Positions 11,018 to 22,321 of a DNA stretch of 64,000 bases are shown here, in pieces; the stretch's first letter is position 1, and each line of letters begins with the position of its first letter. The position numbers and the translations under genes are program-made. A model generated the notes under the pieces. That model did no database searches. It saw only the letters and a program-made list of their open reading frames with translations, and was not told the DNA's origin. The stretch spans positions 7,405,943 through 7,469,942 of the forward strand of contig CM039140.1 of assembly GCA_022036555.1 (NCBI GenBank), read 5' to 3'. This DNA is from Microstegium vimineum (taxonomy: Eukaryota > Streptophyta > Magnoliopsida > Poales > Poaceae).

Positions 11018-11670
11018 CCCTAGCTTTTCTAAGGTGGAGAAGCTTGAGTTGGAAAAGATGGATCCTTTAGAGCCAATATGACCTCCCAAATTGGATCAAG
11101 AGTTTGATCCGAATGAGAAGTTTGGAAACCTCTCCATCCACTGTTGCTATTCAATTTGAATTTGGGACACATGCCTGGCTAAGCTAGCTTGCGGCTAATT
11201 TGGAGACATTCAAGGTTGGTGCCTAAATGGTGGATTCAAATTGCATTTTAGAAAAGTTGTCCATAAGAGGTCTTTCAGATTTTAATCGCCACACCATGGA
11301 AAATGTGAAATGAGTGACACTCTATTATTGTCAACCAAAGACATTCTTTTGTGTGATGACTCATTATTGGATCACTGTGGGCGCAAGGCACCTGAAGAAG
11401 ATCCTCTCAAGCATCTAGGGTTGTTTGGTTCGGAAACAATGCTTGCCTTACCTTGTCATATAAATTCAACAAGTTTTTTTAGGAGGGCGAAGTGAAGCCT
11501 GTGTTTTTTTCAGAGTGCTATTGTGAGCGAGCTAATTTAATTCAACCGAACTAACAAAGATTGACTTGCTCGAGTGAGGGAGGTGAGGGAGGCAGGCTTG
11601 CCTGAAAACCAATTAGGCCTGGCCAGTTTGGTTGGTGACCAAAGCGAGTGATTATGGCTATGATACCACG
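11018..11670. other. Flank of the GC-rich element and unclassified repeat remnants
   Basis: The first 30-40 bases (CCCTAGCTTTTCTAAGGTGG) appear to continue the element interrupted by the solo LTR. From about 11415 to 11640, blocks with GTTGTTTGGTTCGG and GCCAGTTTGGTTGG borders suggest a hAT-like MITE. I could not recognise any gene. Confidence 0.35.
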
Positions 11671-12100
11671 TGTAGAACTGAGGATCACAACCACAAACAC
11701 TAATTGATGGAAAATGGCTAACCTATGAACACTGGAACGCAAGAATTGCACTGGAACCGACCGGAGACCGACAGGGTGACGGCGCCCCTTTTCGCCTTTC
11801 AGAGGTTCGAGTACAAGAGTGCTTACAACCAGCACAATGCGATACAACACACACCTAACATCCAGCCTCATATACCAGGGCTTGGAACACGCGGTTTACA
11901 ACACGAGAAAACGCTAAACACGCGATACAGAGTAGGAAGAAAGTAACTGCTTGCTCCCTGACGACGTCGTGCGCGCGGTCACCGTCCACCGATGGCAACT
12001 GCTCCCGCCTTGGCCCGGATTTGAAATCCTGTCCACGTTGTCGCTTTGCCAGCTCAGCACAGATACCTGACATCATCTTGGCAGCAAGCTTAACCCAACA
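11671..12100 (-). repeat. 3' LTR of the first Copia element
   Basis: On the minus strand it begins TGTTGGGTTAAGC and ends TTCTACA, immediately after the polypurine tract AAGGGGGAGA (12101-12111). It is about 99% identical to the 5' LTR. Beyond its outer end, a further 29 bp (about 11642-11670) still match the element's own primer-binding-site and leader sequence, which is not normal for a 3' LTR. Confidence 0.92.
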
Positions 12101-12109
12101 ATCTCCCCC

Positions 12110-12967
12110 TTAAGCTTGATGCTCCTGCACTACAAGCTCCCTGACACCGAGCAAGTGCCTCATCTCACCTAGCTTGGTTACTGCCATTGCTTTCGTCAGA
12201 GAATCAGCCTTCTGCTCAAGTGTACCAATCCACTTCACTGCAATCTCACCTCTCTCCACACATTCCCTGATGTAGTGGAATTTGATATCTATGTGTTTGG
12301 AACGCCCATGAAACACTGGATTCTTCATTAGATCAAGTGTTGATCTGTTATCAACATACAACACCACACACTGAGGTTTCTTCTTAGTGAGTTCACTCAA
12401 CAAGCTTCTGAGCCATTTCCCCTGCATTGCAGCCGCAGTAGCAGCCATGAACTCAGATTCACAACTTGACAGAGCAAATGTCTTCTCCTTGTGTGAACAC
12501 CATGTGATCAGACCTCCATTCAAATAGAAAGCCATCCCACCAGTGCTTCTCCTGTGTTCCCTGTCTCCTGCTAGATCACTGTCTGAATAGCCTGTCAGGA
12601 TCTCATCTTTCTCTTCTCTAGTGTACACCAGTCCATAATTCAAAGTACCCTTTAAATACCTAAGTATTTGTTTCACTGCACATTGATGCATCACAGTGGG
12701 TCTCTCCATGAATCTGCTAGCCATTCCAACTAAGTAGGCTAGATCTGGTCTGGTATGCAGCAAGTATCTCAAACAACCTACAATTCTCTTGTATTCTGTT
12801 GAATCAACAAGTCTTCCATGCTTGTCATCATGCAACACTGTTCCTGGGCTGATGGGAACCTTGGTTGGATTACAATCCTCCATTCCAAATCTTGACAAAA
12901 CTTTCTTAGCATAGCCTGTTTGCTTGATAGTAATGCAGTCTGCTTCCTGCTCCACCTCTATGCCCAA
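12110..12967 (-). pseudogene. Copia polyprotein fragment: end of reverse transcriptase and RNase H
   Basis: The frame carries conserved Copia RNase H signatures: SDSDLAGD, STGGMAFYL, SSCESEFMA, and the C-terminal VFHGRSKHIDIKFHYIRE with KADSLTKAM. It would degrade the RNA strand of the RNA-DNA hybrid. It is out of frame with the upstream reverse transcriptase part (a shift near 12967-12985), so it is a fragment of the broken polyprotein rather than a gene of its own. Confidence 0.9.
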
Positions 12968-13014
12968 ATAGAATACAATCTTCCCAAATCACTCATTTCA
13001 AACTCAGAGGTCAT

Positions 13015-13344
13015 CTACTTCTTAAACACTGCTATTTCTATTGGTTCTCCACCAGTCACTATCAAGTCATCCACATACACACCAAGAATCAATTTTGTCT
13101 TCCCAATCCCTCTAGTGTATAATGCTGCTTCACTAGCACATTTCTTGAATCCCAACTTCTTCAGACTTTTATCCAACTTTACATTCCAGGCTCTAGGAGC
13201 TTGCTTAAGCCCATACAAAACTTTACTAAGTTTGTACACCATCTGCTCCTTGCCTTTTACTTTATAACCATTTGGTTGTGCTACATAGACATCTTCTACT
13301 AGATCACCATTCAAGAATGCAGTCTTCACATCTAAGTGATGCAC
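13015..13344 (-). pseudogene. Copia reverse transcriptase, catalytic fragment
   Basis: It contains HHLDVKTAFLNGDL and the catalytic YVDDLIVTG motif, in which the two Asp residues bind metal. It is in frame with the segment upstream but separated from it by a TAG stop at 13348-13350, and it ends at another TAG at 13015-13017. Confidence 0.92.
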
Positions 13345-13347
13345 TTC

Positions 13348-14127
13348 CTAGCCCCAATTAGCTGCCATAGCCAACAACAACTTCACTGTGTCAAGCCTTG
13401 CAACAGGTGCAAACACCTCTTCATAGTCTATTCCTTGCTTTTGGACATAACCCTTGGCTACTAATCTTGCCTTGTGCTTCACTATTTCCCCTTCTGCATT
13501 TCTTTTCAATTTGAACACCCATTTAAGACCAATGGGTTTTTGGCCTGCTGGTAGCTTAACTAAGTTCCAGGTCTTGTTCTTGTTAATGGACTGAATTTCA
13601 CTGTCCATGGCTACTCTCCAAGCCTCACTATCAGCTGCCTCTTGATAACATATTGGCTCTTCCATGACTGTCAACAGAACATTTATCTCAGTGTCTTCGT
13701 CTGAAGTTAACTCCACTTCATTAGTATTCTCATACACCTCATAAATGCTTTTGAATTTCATTGGTGCATCATCATGATCTGCATCCATGTTATCATCACT
13801 ATCATCATTCTGTGCTTGACTAGAGTTCTCTTCATGATTTACTGAATTTTCTCCCACTGTTGCCTGACTATCAACAACATCTGTCATAGCACCACTGACA
13901 CGCTGATTTGAGTTATCACCACTCTACATATCAAAATCTTGATCAGGCTGCAAATGTGAATCTTCACTAGCATGATCTGAATTGTTTTCAGGTACTCCCC
14001 CTGAATTCTCACTTGGTTCATCATTATGGTTAACACCACCATAAGCTCCACTAGAATATTGTGAAACCCCTTCACTAGTAGTTTCTTCCACTACAAATTC
14101 TGAATTTTCACCAAATTCAGTGTTCCA
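13348..14127 (-). pseudogene. Copia linker and reverse transcriptase N-terminal part
   Basis: The frame carries the acidic Ser/Glu/Asn-rich linker found between integrase and reverse transcriptase, then WRVAMDSEIQSI, GLKWVFKLKRN and KARLVAKGY, all conserved at the start of Copia reverse transcriptases. A TAG at 13924-13926 interrupts the linker, and TAG codons bound both ends (14128-14130 and 13348-13350). The frame is otherwise continuous with the integrase segment. Confidence 0.88.
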
Positions 14128-14961
14128 CTACCAACTCACATTCTCTTCAAAGATAACATCTCTACTCACCACTATCCTCTTGGTTCTTGGGTTATATAGT
14201 CTATGTGTTTTACTCCTTTCTTCCACACCAAAATACACCATAGGCACACTCCTATCATCCAACTTCTTTAGATGTGGATCTGATGGCCTCACATATGCTT
14301 TACACCAAAACACTCTCATGTGTCCCAACTGAGGTTTCCTGCCATTCCATGCCTCAAATGGTGTCCTATTCCCCATAGGTTTGGTTGGGAGTCTGTTCAG
14401 CAAGTGGACAGAATGTCTCACTGCCTCACCCCAAAACTGACCTGGCACTTTCATACATTTCAGGATTGACCTTGCCATTTCTACAACTGTTCTATTTCTT
14501 CTTTCCACAATTCCATTTTGTTGTGGTGAATGAGGTGCTGTCAGTTGCCTTCTTATACCTGCCTTCTCACAGATCTCCTTGAAAGTAGCTGCTATGAACT
14601 CTCCCCCTCTATCAGACCTCACACATTTCACTTTCTGACCCAGGTTGTTCTCAGCTTCTTCCTTGAACTTAGCAAATGCATCACTAGCCTGGTCCTTTGT
14701 CTTGAGAATAGACACAGTCATCCACCTGGTACAGTCATCTACAATCAACATGAAGTACCTACTGCCCCCTGCAGTCATAGGAGTAATTGGCCCACATAGA
14801 TCTATATGTAACAATTCCAATGGCTCATCTGCTCTCCACCTTGACACTTGTGGAAAAGAGCATCTTGTTTGTTTTGCTGCTAGACATGACTCACAGACTT
14901 GATCAGGATGAACTATCAAAGGTATCCCCCCTGTCATTTCCTTCTCATTCAGCATTTTCAA
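14128..14961 (-). pseudogene. Copia integrase fragment
   Basis: The CESCLAAKQTR part of the zinc-binding HHCC domain precedes the catalytic core. The D, D and E residues of the core lie in LLHIDLCGP, VRSDRGGEF and QNGIVERRNR. Downstream AYVRPSDPHLKKLDDRS matches the C-terminal region of Copia integrases. The frame is in phase with the protease segment but separated from it by a TAG at 14965-14967. Confidence 0.92.
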
Positions 14962-14964
14962 AGA

Positions 14965-15489
14965 CTAGAAATTCACATGTCCTAGTCTACCATGCCAAAG
15001 CCAAGATGAGTCATTCACATTAGCTAGCAGACAGATTGGTTCCACATGTTTCAATTCAATCTTGTAGAGTCTGTTCACAGACCTCTGAACTCTCACTATC
15101 ATTCTGTCAGAGACCTTTTCTTCTACTTCAATTAGGTTATCATCCATTACAATCCTATATCCAATCTCAGTTAGTTGTCCAAGACTTACTAAGCTTCTTT
15201 TTAACTTAGGAATGTAATACACATCATTTAGAACCCACTGATCACCTAAACCACCTTGAAACAGAATAGATCCCCTCCCCATGATATCAACAGTAGAGCC
15301 ATCACCAAATGTTACCTTACCACCCACAGTAGAGTCCAAGCTTCTAAACTTCTGCTTGTCTCCAGTCATGTGGTTGCTAGCCCCATTGTCCAGGTACCAC
15401 ACATTACCATAAGTCACACCATCATCAGTATAATGCAGTTCAGGATATACCTTTTCTTCCATCAAGAGTAACTGACAGTTATCCGACAA
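14965..15489 (-). pseudogene. Copia protease and pre-integrase domain fragment
   Basis: It contains WYLDNGASNHMTGD, the aspartic protease signature (usually DTGAS or DSGAS; here DNGAS, which occurs in plant Copia elements). It ends with WHGRLGHVNF, the histidine part of the integrase zinc finger. A frameshift near 15480 separates it from the zinc-knuckle segment. Confidence 0.9.
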
Positions 15490-15884
15490 CAGGTGTTCTC
15501 AGACTCTGCTGGTTGCTTGATCTCAGCAAGAAGCACTGTCGGCTCATACTCCACTGCACGAACATGGTGAGCTTCCTCCTTCTTCTCTTCCTTCTCTTCT
15601 CCTGGACATCTATTTGCATAGTGTCCATAAGTGTGGCACTTGAAACACTTCACATGGCTCTTGTCTTTCTTGACAGTGCCATCATTTTGACCAGTGCGGC
15701 CACCACAGCCTCCACCGCGTCCACGTCCCCGACCACCACCACTGCTCTCCTGTGATCTGCTCTTCCCTGAGCCCTCACCGGACACACGCTTCTGCCTAGC
15801 TTCCCGCTCGGCTTGCGTCAGCAGCACCTGGCCAGATTCAGACTTTGCTGCGTTTCCTGAACCCCCTTCTGGTTCTCTCCTCAA
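15462..15884 (-). pseudogene. Copia Gag C-terminal part with zinc knuckle
   Basis: A glycine/arginine-rich region (GRGRGRGGG) is followed by CFKCHTYGHYANRC, a CX2CX4HX4C nucleic-acid-binding knuckle of retrotransposon nucleocapsids. It is shifted one frame from the Gag N-terminal segment; the shift maps to the run of five C (plus strand) at 15862-15866. Confidence 0.9.
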
Positions 15885-16461
15885 AAGCTTTCAACCGACC
15901 CACGGCATCATCAAAAGCTAGCTTCTTCAAATCAAAGAACTGCTCTATCCCGGCAATTACATGAATAAACCGCTCAGGGACCGTATCGAAAAGTTTCTTT
16001 ACCAGTGCCTGATCATCGAGTGAACCGCCCAGATTGGAGTACCGGACTGACATCGCCGTCAGACGTCCGGTGTACTGGTCGATGTTCTCTCCTTCCTTCA
16101 TCGTCATGCCGTCGAACTCGCTTTTCAGAGTTTGAAGTCGCGCCTCCTTGACACGTTCCTCCCCGACGTGCCTCGCCTTCAACGAATCCCACACCTCCTT
16201 GCCCGTCTTCTTCGCAGCGACCTGCATCAGCAGATCGTCTGGAATGCACTGCAACAGGTGGGCCTTCGCCTTCGTGTCCTTCGCCTTCGCCACTGCAGGA
16301 TCTCTCGTCGATGACCCTGCTGATGGTTCCATCACCTCCCACACCCCCTGATCTCCCATGATCGCCTGGACGCGGATGCTCCAACTAGTGTAGTTGGTGC
16401 CAGTGAGCGCCGGATAAGGAATCCGATCGCCCCTTCCCCCGCTGTCGCCTCGATCTCCCAT
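15838..16461 (-). pseudogene. Copia Gag N-terminal part
   Basis: It starts at ATG 16461 shortly after the leader. It contains LTGTNYTSWSIRVQAIM and VWDSLKARHVGEERVKEARLQ, typical of the plant Copia Gag (UBN2-type) domain that forms the virus-like particle. The frame is lost near 15865, after ERTRRG, through a one-base shift. Confidence 0.9.
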
Positions 16462-16506
16462 GGTACGAATCTATGAAGATATGGAATGGTTAGCGAGTGA
16501 TTATGG

Positions 16507-16519
16507 CTCCGATACCACG
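16507..16519 (-). promoter_or_regulatory. Primer-binding site of the first Copia element
   Basis: On the minus strand, TGGTATCGGAGCC follows the 5' LTR end by two bases. It matches the 3' end of initiator methionine tRNA (TGGTATCAGAGC) with one mismatch, the usual primer for plant Copia elements. Confidence 0.8.
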
Positions 16520-16948
16520 TGTAGAACTGAGGATCACAATCACAAACACTAATTGATGGAAAATGGCTAACCTATGAACACTGGAACGCAAGAATTGCAC
16601 TGGAACCGACCGGAGATGTACAGGGTGACGGCGCCCCTTTTCGCCTTTCAGAGGTTCGAGTACAAGAGTGCTTACAACCAGCACAATGCGATACAACACA
16701 CACCTAACATCCAGCCTCATATACCAAGGCTTGGAACACGCGGTTACAACACGAGAAAACGCTAAACACGCGATACAGAGTAGGAAGAAAGTAACTGCTT
16801 GCTCCCTGACGACGTCGTGCGCGCGGTCACCGTCCACCGATGGCAACTGCTCCCGCCTTGGCCCGGATTTGAAATCCTGTCCACGTTGTCGCTTTGCCAG
16901 CTCAGCACAGATACCTGACATCATCTTGGCAGCAAGCTTAACCCAACA
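16520..16948 (-). repeat. 5' LTR of the first Copia element
   Basis: TG...CA ends on the minus strand (TGTTGGG...TTCTACA). It is nearly identical to the 3' LTR and drives transcription of the element towards lower coordinates. It is flanked outside by AGCAT, which is not repeated at the other end. Confidence 0.92.
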
Positions 16949-19900
16949 AGCATGTTACCCCTAAACTTCGGCAAATTATGACAGTCACACGAAGTGTGAT
17001 AAGTAAAATTGAAGCTACACTTATGGTAAGGTTTAGCATGAAAAAAGCTAAATTATAGCAAGATTTAGCATGGAAATAAATATATAACATGTGGAGCAGA
17101 ATGTTAAGAAAGTGTTGCATGCATAGTACGACAGTGAACTAGACAACTGCGGCAGTGCATTGCAACAGGACATTCCTCCGTCTGAACTTCTGAAGAAGCC
17201 ATGCTCAGCTCAGCTCAGGTACGCCGTGCCTGCGCGTCAGGTGATGATGTTGATGCATCATGCATGGATGAATGAATGAATGAAATGCATCTCGGACATC
17301 TCTGAAGGAACAAGTGAAGATTATAAACGGAGATTGGAGAGATCCATGCCTGACAGACAATCACAGGGTTGGTTGGGTTGGGCAATGTGACAAAATTTGA
17401 AACGTCCCATAGAAAAATCTCTCGCTTGGCCTCTTCCCAGTTCCAAGAGAGATTATAAACAAGGCATACTCGCCACCCCTGTCCTGCTCTCGCCGTCAGG
17501 CCCAACACTACAGTGACCATACATGTCTGCTGCAGCTCCAAGAGAGATTATAAACAAGGCATACTTGCCACCTCCACGCGCGCGAGCGTGTCGTCGTTCT
17601 CAAGGCGAGAAAAAGGCAATGTCCGATCGCTTAACTATGCGTAGTCCGCCATTGCTGCTTTTCAGGAGGAAAAGCTTTGTCTGTTCGTGTCATTGTCATG
17701 GTTAAAAGGTATACTACTGTTTGCCACTAGTGTTCAGCTGTTCTTTTAAGCTGGTATCGAGTGGGAGTTGTGCACGTACGTGTGACGACAGGCCGCAGCC
17801 AGCGGGGTGTCCGGGGCCGTCGGATCAACCAGACGACGGTCCACCGGTTTTCAATCGAGGAGTGCATTTGCAAGAATTATATGTGGCTACGACTAATTTA
17901 CTGTGAGAGAAAAAGACTATTCCATAACTGAAAAGTATATTTTGACTAATAAGAATAAGGGAACACAGTCATAGTATTGTCGCACACCACCGCCAAGCAG
18001 CTTCTTCTACATGTCTTTGTCTCTATTTGTGTTTTTTGACACTAGTCCATGTATCCTGAAAGTGCAGATGCAGCTTTGAAAAGATGAATGTAATGCAGGG
18101 TGTATATAATTTGATTTCAAGGGGCAAATGGCCATGAATCCTCGTAATGCAGGTCCCTGAAATGTCTCCTGAGATGCTTTCCCTGTTCCTCAGGACAAGA
18201 AAAGCGAGCTAGGGCGATTATACAACCGGCCACTTGCATTTTGGTTTGGTTCTACTTCTAACAGAGAAAGCTGATGGATCCTACGGCTAAGGTTGGCCCA
18301 ACGTGGCAGTGCTGGCCTAGTGGCCTGTTCCCTTGGCAAAAGAAAGGCAATTATCAGCCGACAAATGCCTACATGCACGACCATTTAGCTTTGGAGGAGT
18401 TTTTTCCTCCATGTGTTTTGGCTGTGTTTGGAATTTGGATGCCACCTTCTTGTTCTCTTGTGCTGATGTTCTTCTTGCTGAAAGCTTTGTTGTTGTTCAG
18501 GTTGTGTGGGTGGAGCAAAAGCCGCATGTCGGTTGTTGCAGGCGTTTTAAACTAAATGAAAAAAAAAACTACTACTAGAACAAGCTGACAAGCAAGTAGA
18601 GTGAGGGTGTTGGCATTTTAATTAAGAGTCGTATAATCTGGCTGTTTAGTGCGTTGCAGCTGATCTGTTCAGTTGGATTCAGTCTGTTCATCCTAGCTTT
18701 TGTCGTATACTATCACCAGCATGTGAGAATTAAATCCCGGGAAGATCAGAGAGTGCATGCATGCATACTCTCTCTGAACTTCTGAAGTCTGAACAAACAA
18801 ACCCTGACTTGCAACCGTTGGATCAGCGTCTAAGATAATTGCATTCTAGTTTTTTTGTTTAGAAAGAAATGACTCTTCTACTTATCAATTGCACGCAATC
18901 ACCTTCGTATTAGTTAACTAGCTATGAAGGTCATTAGGCCGTTCCTCTTATGGCGCCGAATTATGGGAAACAGATTTATAGCATTAGAATTGGGAGCAGA
19001 AGACACGTACGTCTCTGACAGTCCGAATTAATTAACAACATCTACATTTCTACAGCAAATCTTCATACAGTAGAACAAAAACTTGCAAATGATGGGACGG
19101 AGTATAGCAAAGGAATTCACAAGGTTAATGAATGATGCTCCGTCATCTGCACATGCAAAGTTGACTAGTCCCTTGTCGCTAGCACATCAAGCTGGTATAG
19201 AAGTAGCAACCACAGTGTCGCCCCTGGGATTCCCACCGATCACCAGCTTCGAGCATGTTGAATTGCTCGAGGTACACTGGCTGGAATTGAGAGCCTGCTG
19301 GTCCTTGTCCATGTCCATGGCATGCATGATCGAAATGAACAGCACCAAGCGTGCACATAGTAGTTTTTCCACTATTAGTGCTTGATGAATCGATCGTGTA
19401 CAGTACAGTGCAGTACATCATTGGGAACTGCATTAGCAGGACCTACATATGGCAATGGAACGGTGAAAAATGCACATGAGCCTTTGGTCCGACCGACAAG
19501 AGTGGCCTAAACAAATCAGAGAGGCTGCTGGTAGTAGTAGGAGTAGGAGTAGGTAGGCAGCCTCTTTTGTTTTTTTTTTCTTTTTGTGGCATACCAATCA
19601 TAGGGAGCATGTAGGCTGTGTTTTCTATCTATGTCGTCGGACCAGCAAAGATTCACCGGCCGAGGTGACCTGGTCGTCTGCCTAACATAGCTTATCCTCC
19701 CCAGATTCCATAATCGTTTCGTTTGTTTATAATTACATGTCATTCCTTTTCGGTTGTTTATCTGTAGTTTCTTTTTGGTGTCTTTGAATTTTTTTCTCAA
19801 TAGAAACACATACGACCTTGTTTAGATGTGCAAACCTGAGCTGGAGTGGATTATAGTAGAATTTAGTTCAAATACATTTCAACACACGTGATTTAAGAGA

Positions 19901-20059
19901 GGTATACATGAACATCCAAATAAGATCTAGGTTGGGTGCTACTTGCTCAAAAATAAATGTGATTCCTTTTCAGTTTTTGCTGCTTCCCAGACTAGCTTGA
20001 CTGTGCATCTCTTATCTGCCATCTCCGGATCTGAAATAGTTTTGCAATTCTATTACAAC
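16949..20059. other. Long intergenic region with short repeats, no gene supported
   Basis: From 16949 to about 17100 there is an AT-rich sequence with GTTTAGCATG-like repeats, perhaps a MITE remnant. A 40-bp segment (CCAAGAGAGATTATAAACAA and following bases) occurs as a direct repeat near 17449 and 17540. TGAATGAATGAATGAA lies near 17267 and GCATGCATGCAT near 18756. A minus-strand frame at 19187-19372 reads like a C-terminal exon, but no partner exons or domains support it. I call no gene here. Confidence 0.45.
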
Positions 20060-20520
20060 TTTGTTTTTTGATGATCCATACCGGCGGCGATGGGCCGATC
20101 ATTCGGTGGGTCGCACAAAGAAAGGCGCCAGCCGAAAACAGCTCTTCTGGTACTCAAGCCACGGGCCGGGCTAATTGTGTCCGGGCCGACGAACCGTACT
20201 CTAAGTTGGGCCAGACTCAGATTGCTTGGTCTAACGCCAAACGAGCCCATGTCTAGCCAGCGGTTGCCCGGTTGTGACCGCCGCGTCCGGATGGCGACGC
20301 GAAGCGGCAGGCAGTGCTCGGCTTCGTGGGCGCGTCGCCGTCCGGAGGGGATTCTGAAATCGAGGCGCGCAACTAGGAGAACCAGTTGCTACGGTTGCGC
20401 TTCTGCTCATCATCGGAGGCGGTTGAGGTGTCGATTTTTCTGTGCCTTTCTGGGGGTATTTTCACCTGCATTTAGTTATTTTTTAAATAAAATAAAATAA
20501 AACCCTAGTTTGAGCTGTTT
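20060..20520. promoter_or_regulatory. GC-rich promoter-like island
   Basis: A block of high GC content in AT-rich surroundings contains several GGGCC or TGGGCC motifs (GGGCCGATC, GGGCCGGGC, GGGCCGACG, TTGGGCCAG), which resemble plant Site II elements. A telo-box-like AAACCCTAG lies near 20503. Such combinations occur upstream of housekeeping genes in plants. No matching coding region was recognised downstream, so the identity of any transcript is unknown. Confidence 0.35.
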
Positions 20521-22058
20521 GCAGTCTTTTTAGGGTGGGTATTTTAGCTAATGTATTTCTTTCGGTAACTCGGTTCATACAACGCTAGTTTTGTAAGTTA
20601 TAATTCGTGCTTTAGTTGCAGTTAATGTCTCTCGTTCACGTCTCAAATATCGCTGTTTGACTGTACCCAATTCTGTCAGGTCGGGATTGTTCTTCTCCTT
20701 CCGTATCTTGTAGTCCCGTTTAGATATGACATGATGTGATCTCTGGATTCTCTGCAGGATCATAGCCGACAACGTGCTTGGGCGACCTTTGGGTGATTGC
20801 ATATACAGAGCCAAACCTGTCGGCATTGGGACCCTTGGTGGACGAATGGGGTCTGCATTAGGTGAATGTTCTTGTCTTTCGTCTTCAGATGTTGCGCTTA
20901 GGCCCTTTATGTTCCAAATTGCACCTGGACCTATCAGGATAGTTGCAGCCAAGGATTTCTTTGTTTTCCTTTTCCCTTTTGACTGCAAGCAGTCAGGGAA
21001 TTGGAACTTCACGGCTTCAGCCATTTTTTAAGTGCACTGTACCTTTTGTTTATCTTTGCTTATGATCAGGTCATTCTTGGGCATTGGTAATATCTTGCCC
21101 TTTAGGCGGTGTTAACACACTGCGTTGATCAACCTAAACACATATGGAGTCGTTACAAGGGTGCTGTAAAGTGTAAACATGTTCAGACTTCAGAGTGTAA
21201 AATTGTAGAATTTTTGGGGTAATATCATTTTCACCTGTCAAGGTGTGGCCATATATAATCTAAGTGTGTGCCTAACTTGTACTTTCCAAATTGTTCTAAG
21301 ATAATGTTGAATATTGTCAGCAGCTCAATTTTGGCAGCCTACATATTAATACTCCATATTTCTCTATTAAGCAAAAAAAAATGTAGTTATAATTAAATGG
21401 AAAAAAAATACTTGTGTTAGTTTCAGTTCTTTTAGAGTACATGTTTAAGTGGTGTAACTTCCAATTCTCTTTCTTATTGAGTTTAATCTGTTATGTTGAA
21501 TTGTGCACAATTTTAGATCTATTATTCATCTATTGCACATGTAGTGTTGTTAGGCATTTGTTATAGACTTATAGCCTCTTGGAGTACTGGGCTATAACTT
21601 GAGATGAAGCTTCTTGATGTTCGAAGGAACATGCAAGGTCGCAATGTTATATTTCCTTTTTTATATGTACAATAAATTCAAATGAATTGCTTATTTGATT
21701 AACTTCTTAATTTTTATCTTTAATATCTGGGCTTAAAAGATTCTGTATTGTTTATGCTTATGAGATAGAAGGCACATTTAGCCTCAGCCTGAAAATATCC
21801 ATGCCTCCATGGAGCTTCATTTTGTGACAGACTCCACCATTGTGTTCTTATGGATATATTCACCGGTGTTGACATTAGCTGCAGTTCTTTTTGCCCATTA
21901 TCCTCTGTGGTTCAGATGATCCATTATTCCTCTTGTTCGTTAATTTCTTTCTTCAGTGAATCTCCTGGTTTTGCCTTTGTTTCACTAATGGTCCTGCAAT
22001 TATTTTTTATATGAAAAATAATATAATTTGTGAGAACGAAAGAACAGATTAATAAATA
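20521..22058. other. Intergenic DNA, no gene supported
   Basis: The interval around 20755-21030 is open on both strands (about 90 codons on plus, 149 on minus) and less AT-rich than its surroundings. It may be an exon of an unrecognised gene or a captured fragment. Neither translation shows a domain I can name. The remainder to 22058 is AT-rich and without features. Confidence 0.35.
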
Positions 22059-22321
22059 CTCCCTCGCTTCAAGAATGTAAGGTGTTTAAGTTTTGTCCTA
22101 CCTCATAAGTTAAACTTTTTAACCTTTGATTGACCAAGTTTGTTGAATAATATATTAATGTCTAATACCAAATATACACGTTATCAAGACATAGTTTATG
22201 ATGGATTTAATGAAACTAATTTGGTGTTTTAGATGTTGGTGCATTTTTCTATAAACTTGGTCAATTTAGAGAAGTTTGACTTAGGACAAAAATAAACACA
22301 ATGCATGTTGGAACAGATGAG
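22059..22321. mobile_element. Stowaway-like MITE (about 263 bp)
   Basis: It begins CTCCCTCGCTTCAAGAATGTAA and ends with a degenerate inverted counterpart (GTTGGAACAGATGAG). TA flanks both ends (22057-22058 and 22322-22323). The interior has TAAGTTAAACTTTT and AAGTTTGACTTAGGACAAA arms, typical of grass Stowaway relatives. Confidence 0.7.

Larger units (their letters stand above)
11671..16948 (-). mobile_element. Copia (Ty1-type) LTR retrotransposon, nearly complete, inactive
   Basis: Read on the minus strand, the order is 5' LTR (16520-16948), primer-binding site, gag, zinc knuckle, protease, integrase, reverse transcriptase, RNase H, polypurine tract and 3' LTR (11671-12100). Integrase preceding reverse transcriptase defines Copia. 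The LTRs are 429 and 430 bp. By eye I count five substitutions and one 1-bp indel between them, about 99% identity, so insertion was recent. The single polyprotein frame is broken by at least three frameshifts and five in-frame TAG codons, so the copy cannot make its own proteins. No 5-bp target duplication is visible. Confidence 0.95.

Noticed and set aside
12110..16461. Reading the Copia segments as separate genes
   Set aside because: They are consecutive pieces of one polyprotein interrupted by stops and frameshifts inside a single LTR-bounded element.
19187..19372. Minus-strand frame resembling a C-terminal exon (ends VATSIPA)
   Set aside because: No upstream exons, splice partners or recognisable domain. 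An overlapping plus-strand frame is equally long.
20575..21024. 149-codon minus-strand frame starting MAEAVKFQFP
   Set aside because: It reads plausibly at first and has a phrase resembling the start of LINE endonucleases (GAIWNIKGL), but nothing after it matches, and the opposite strand is open as well.
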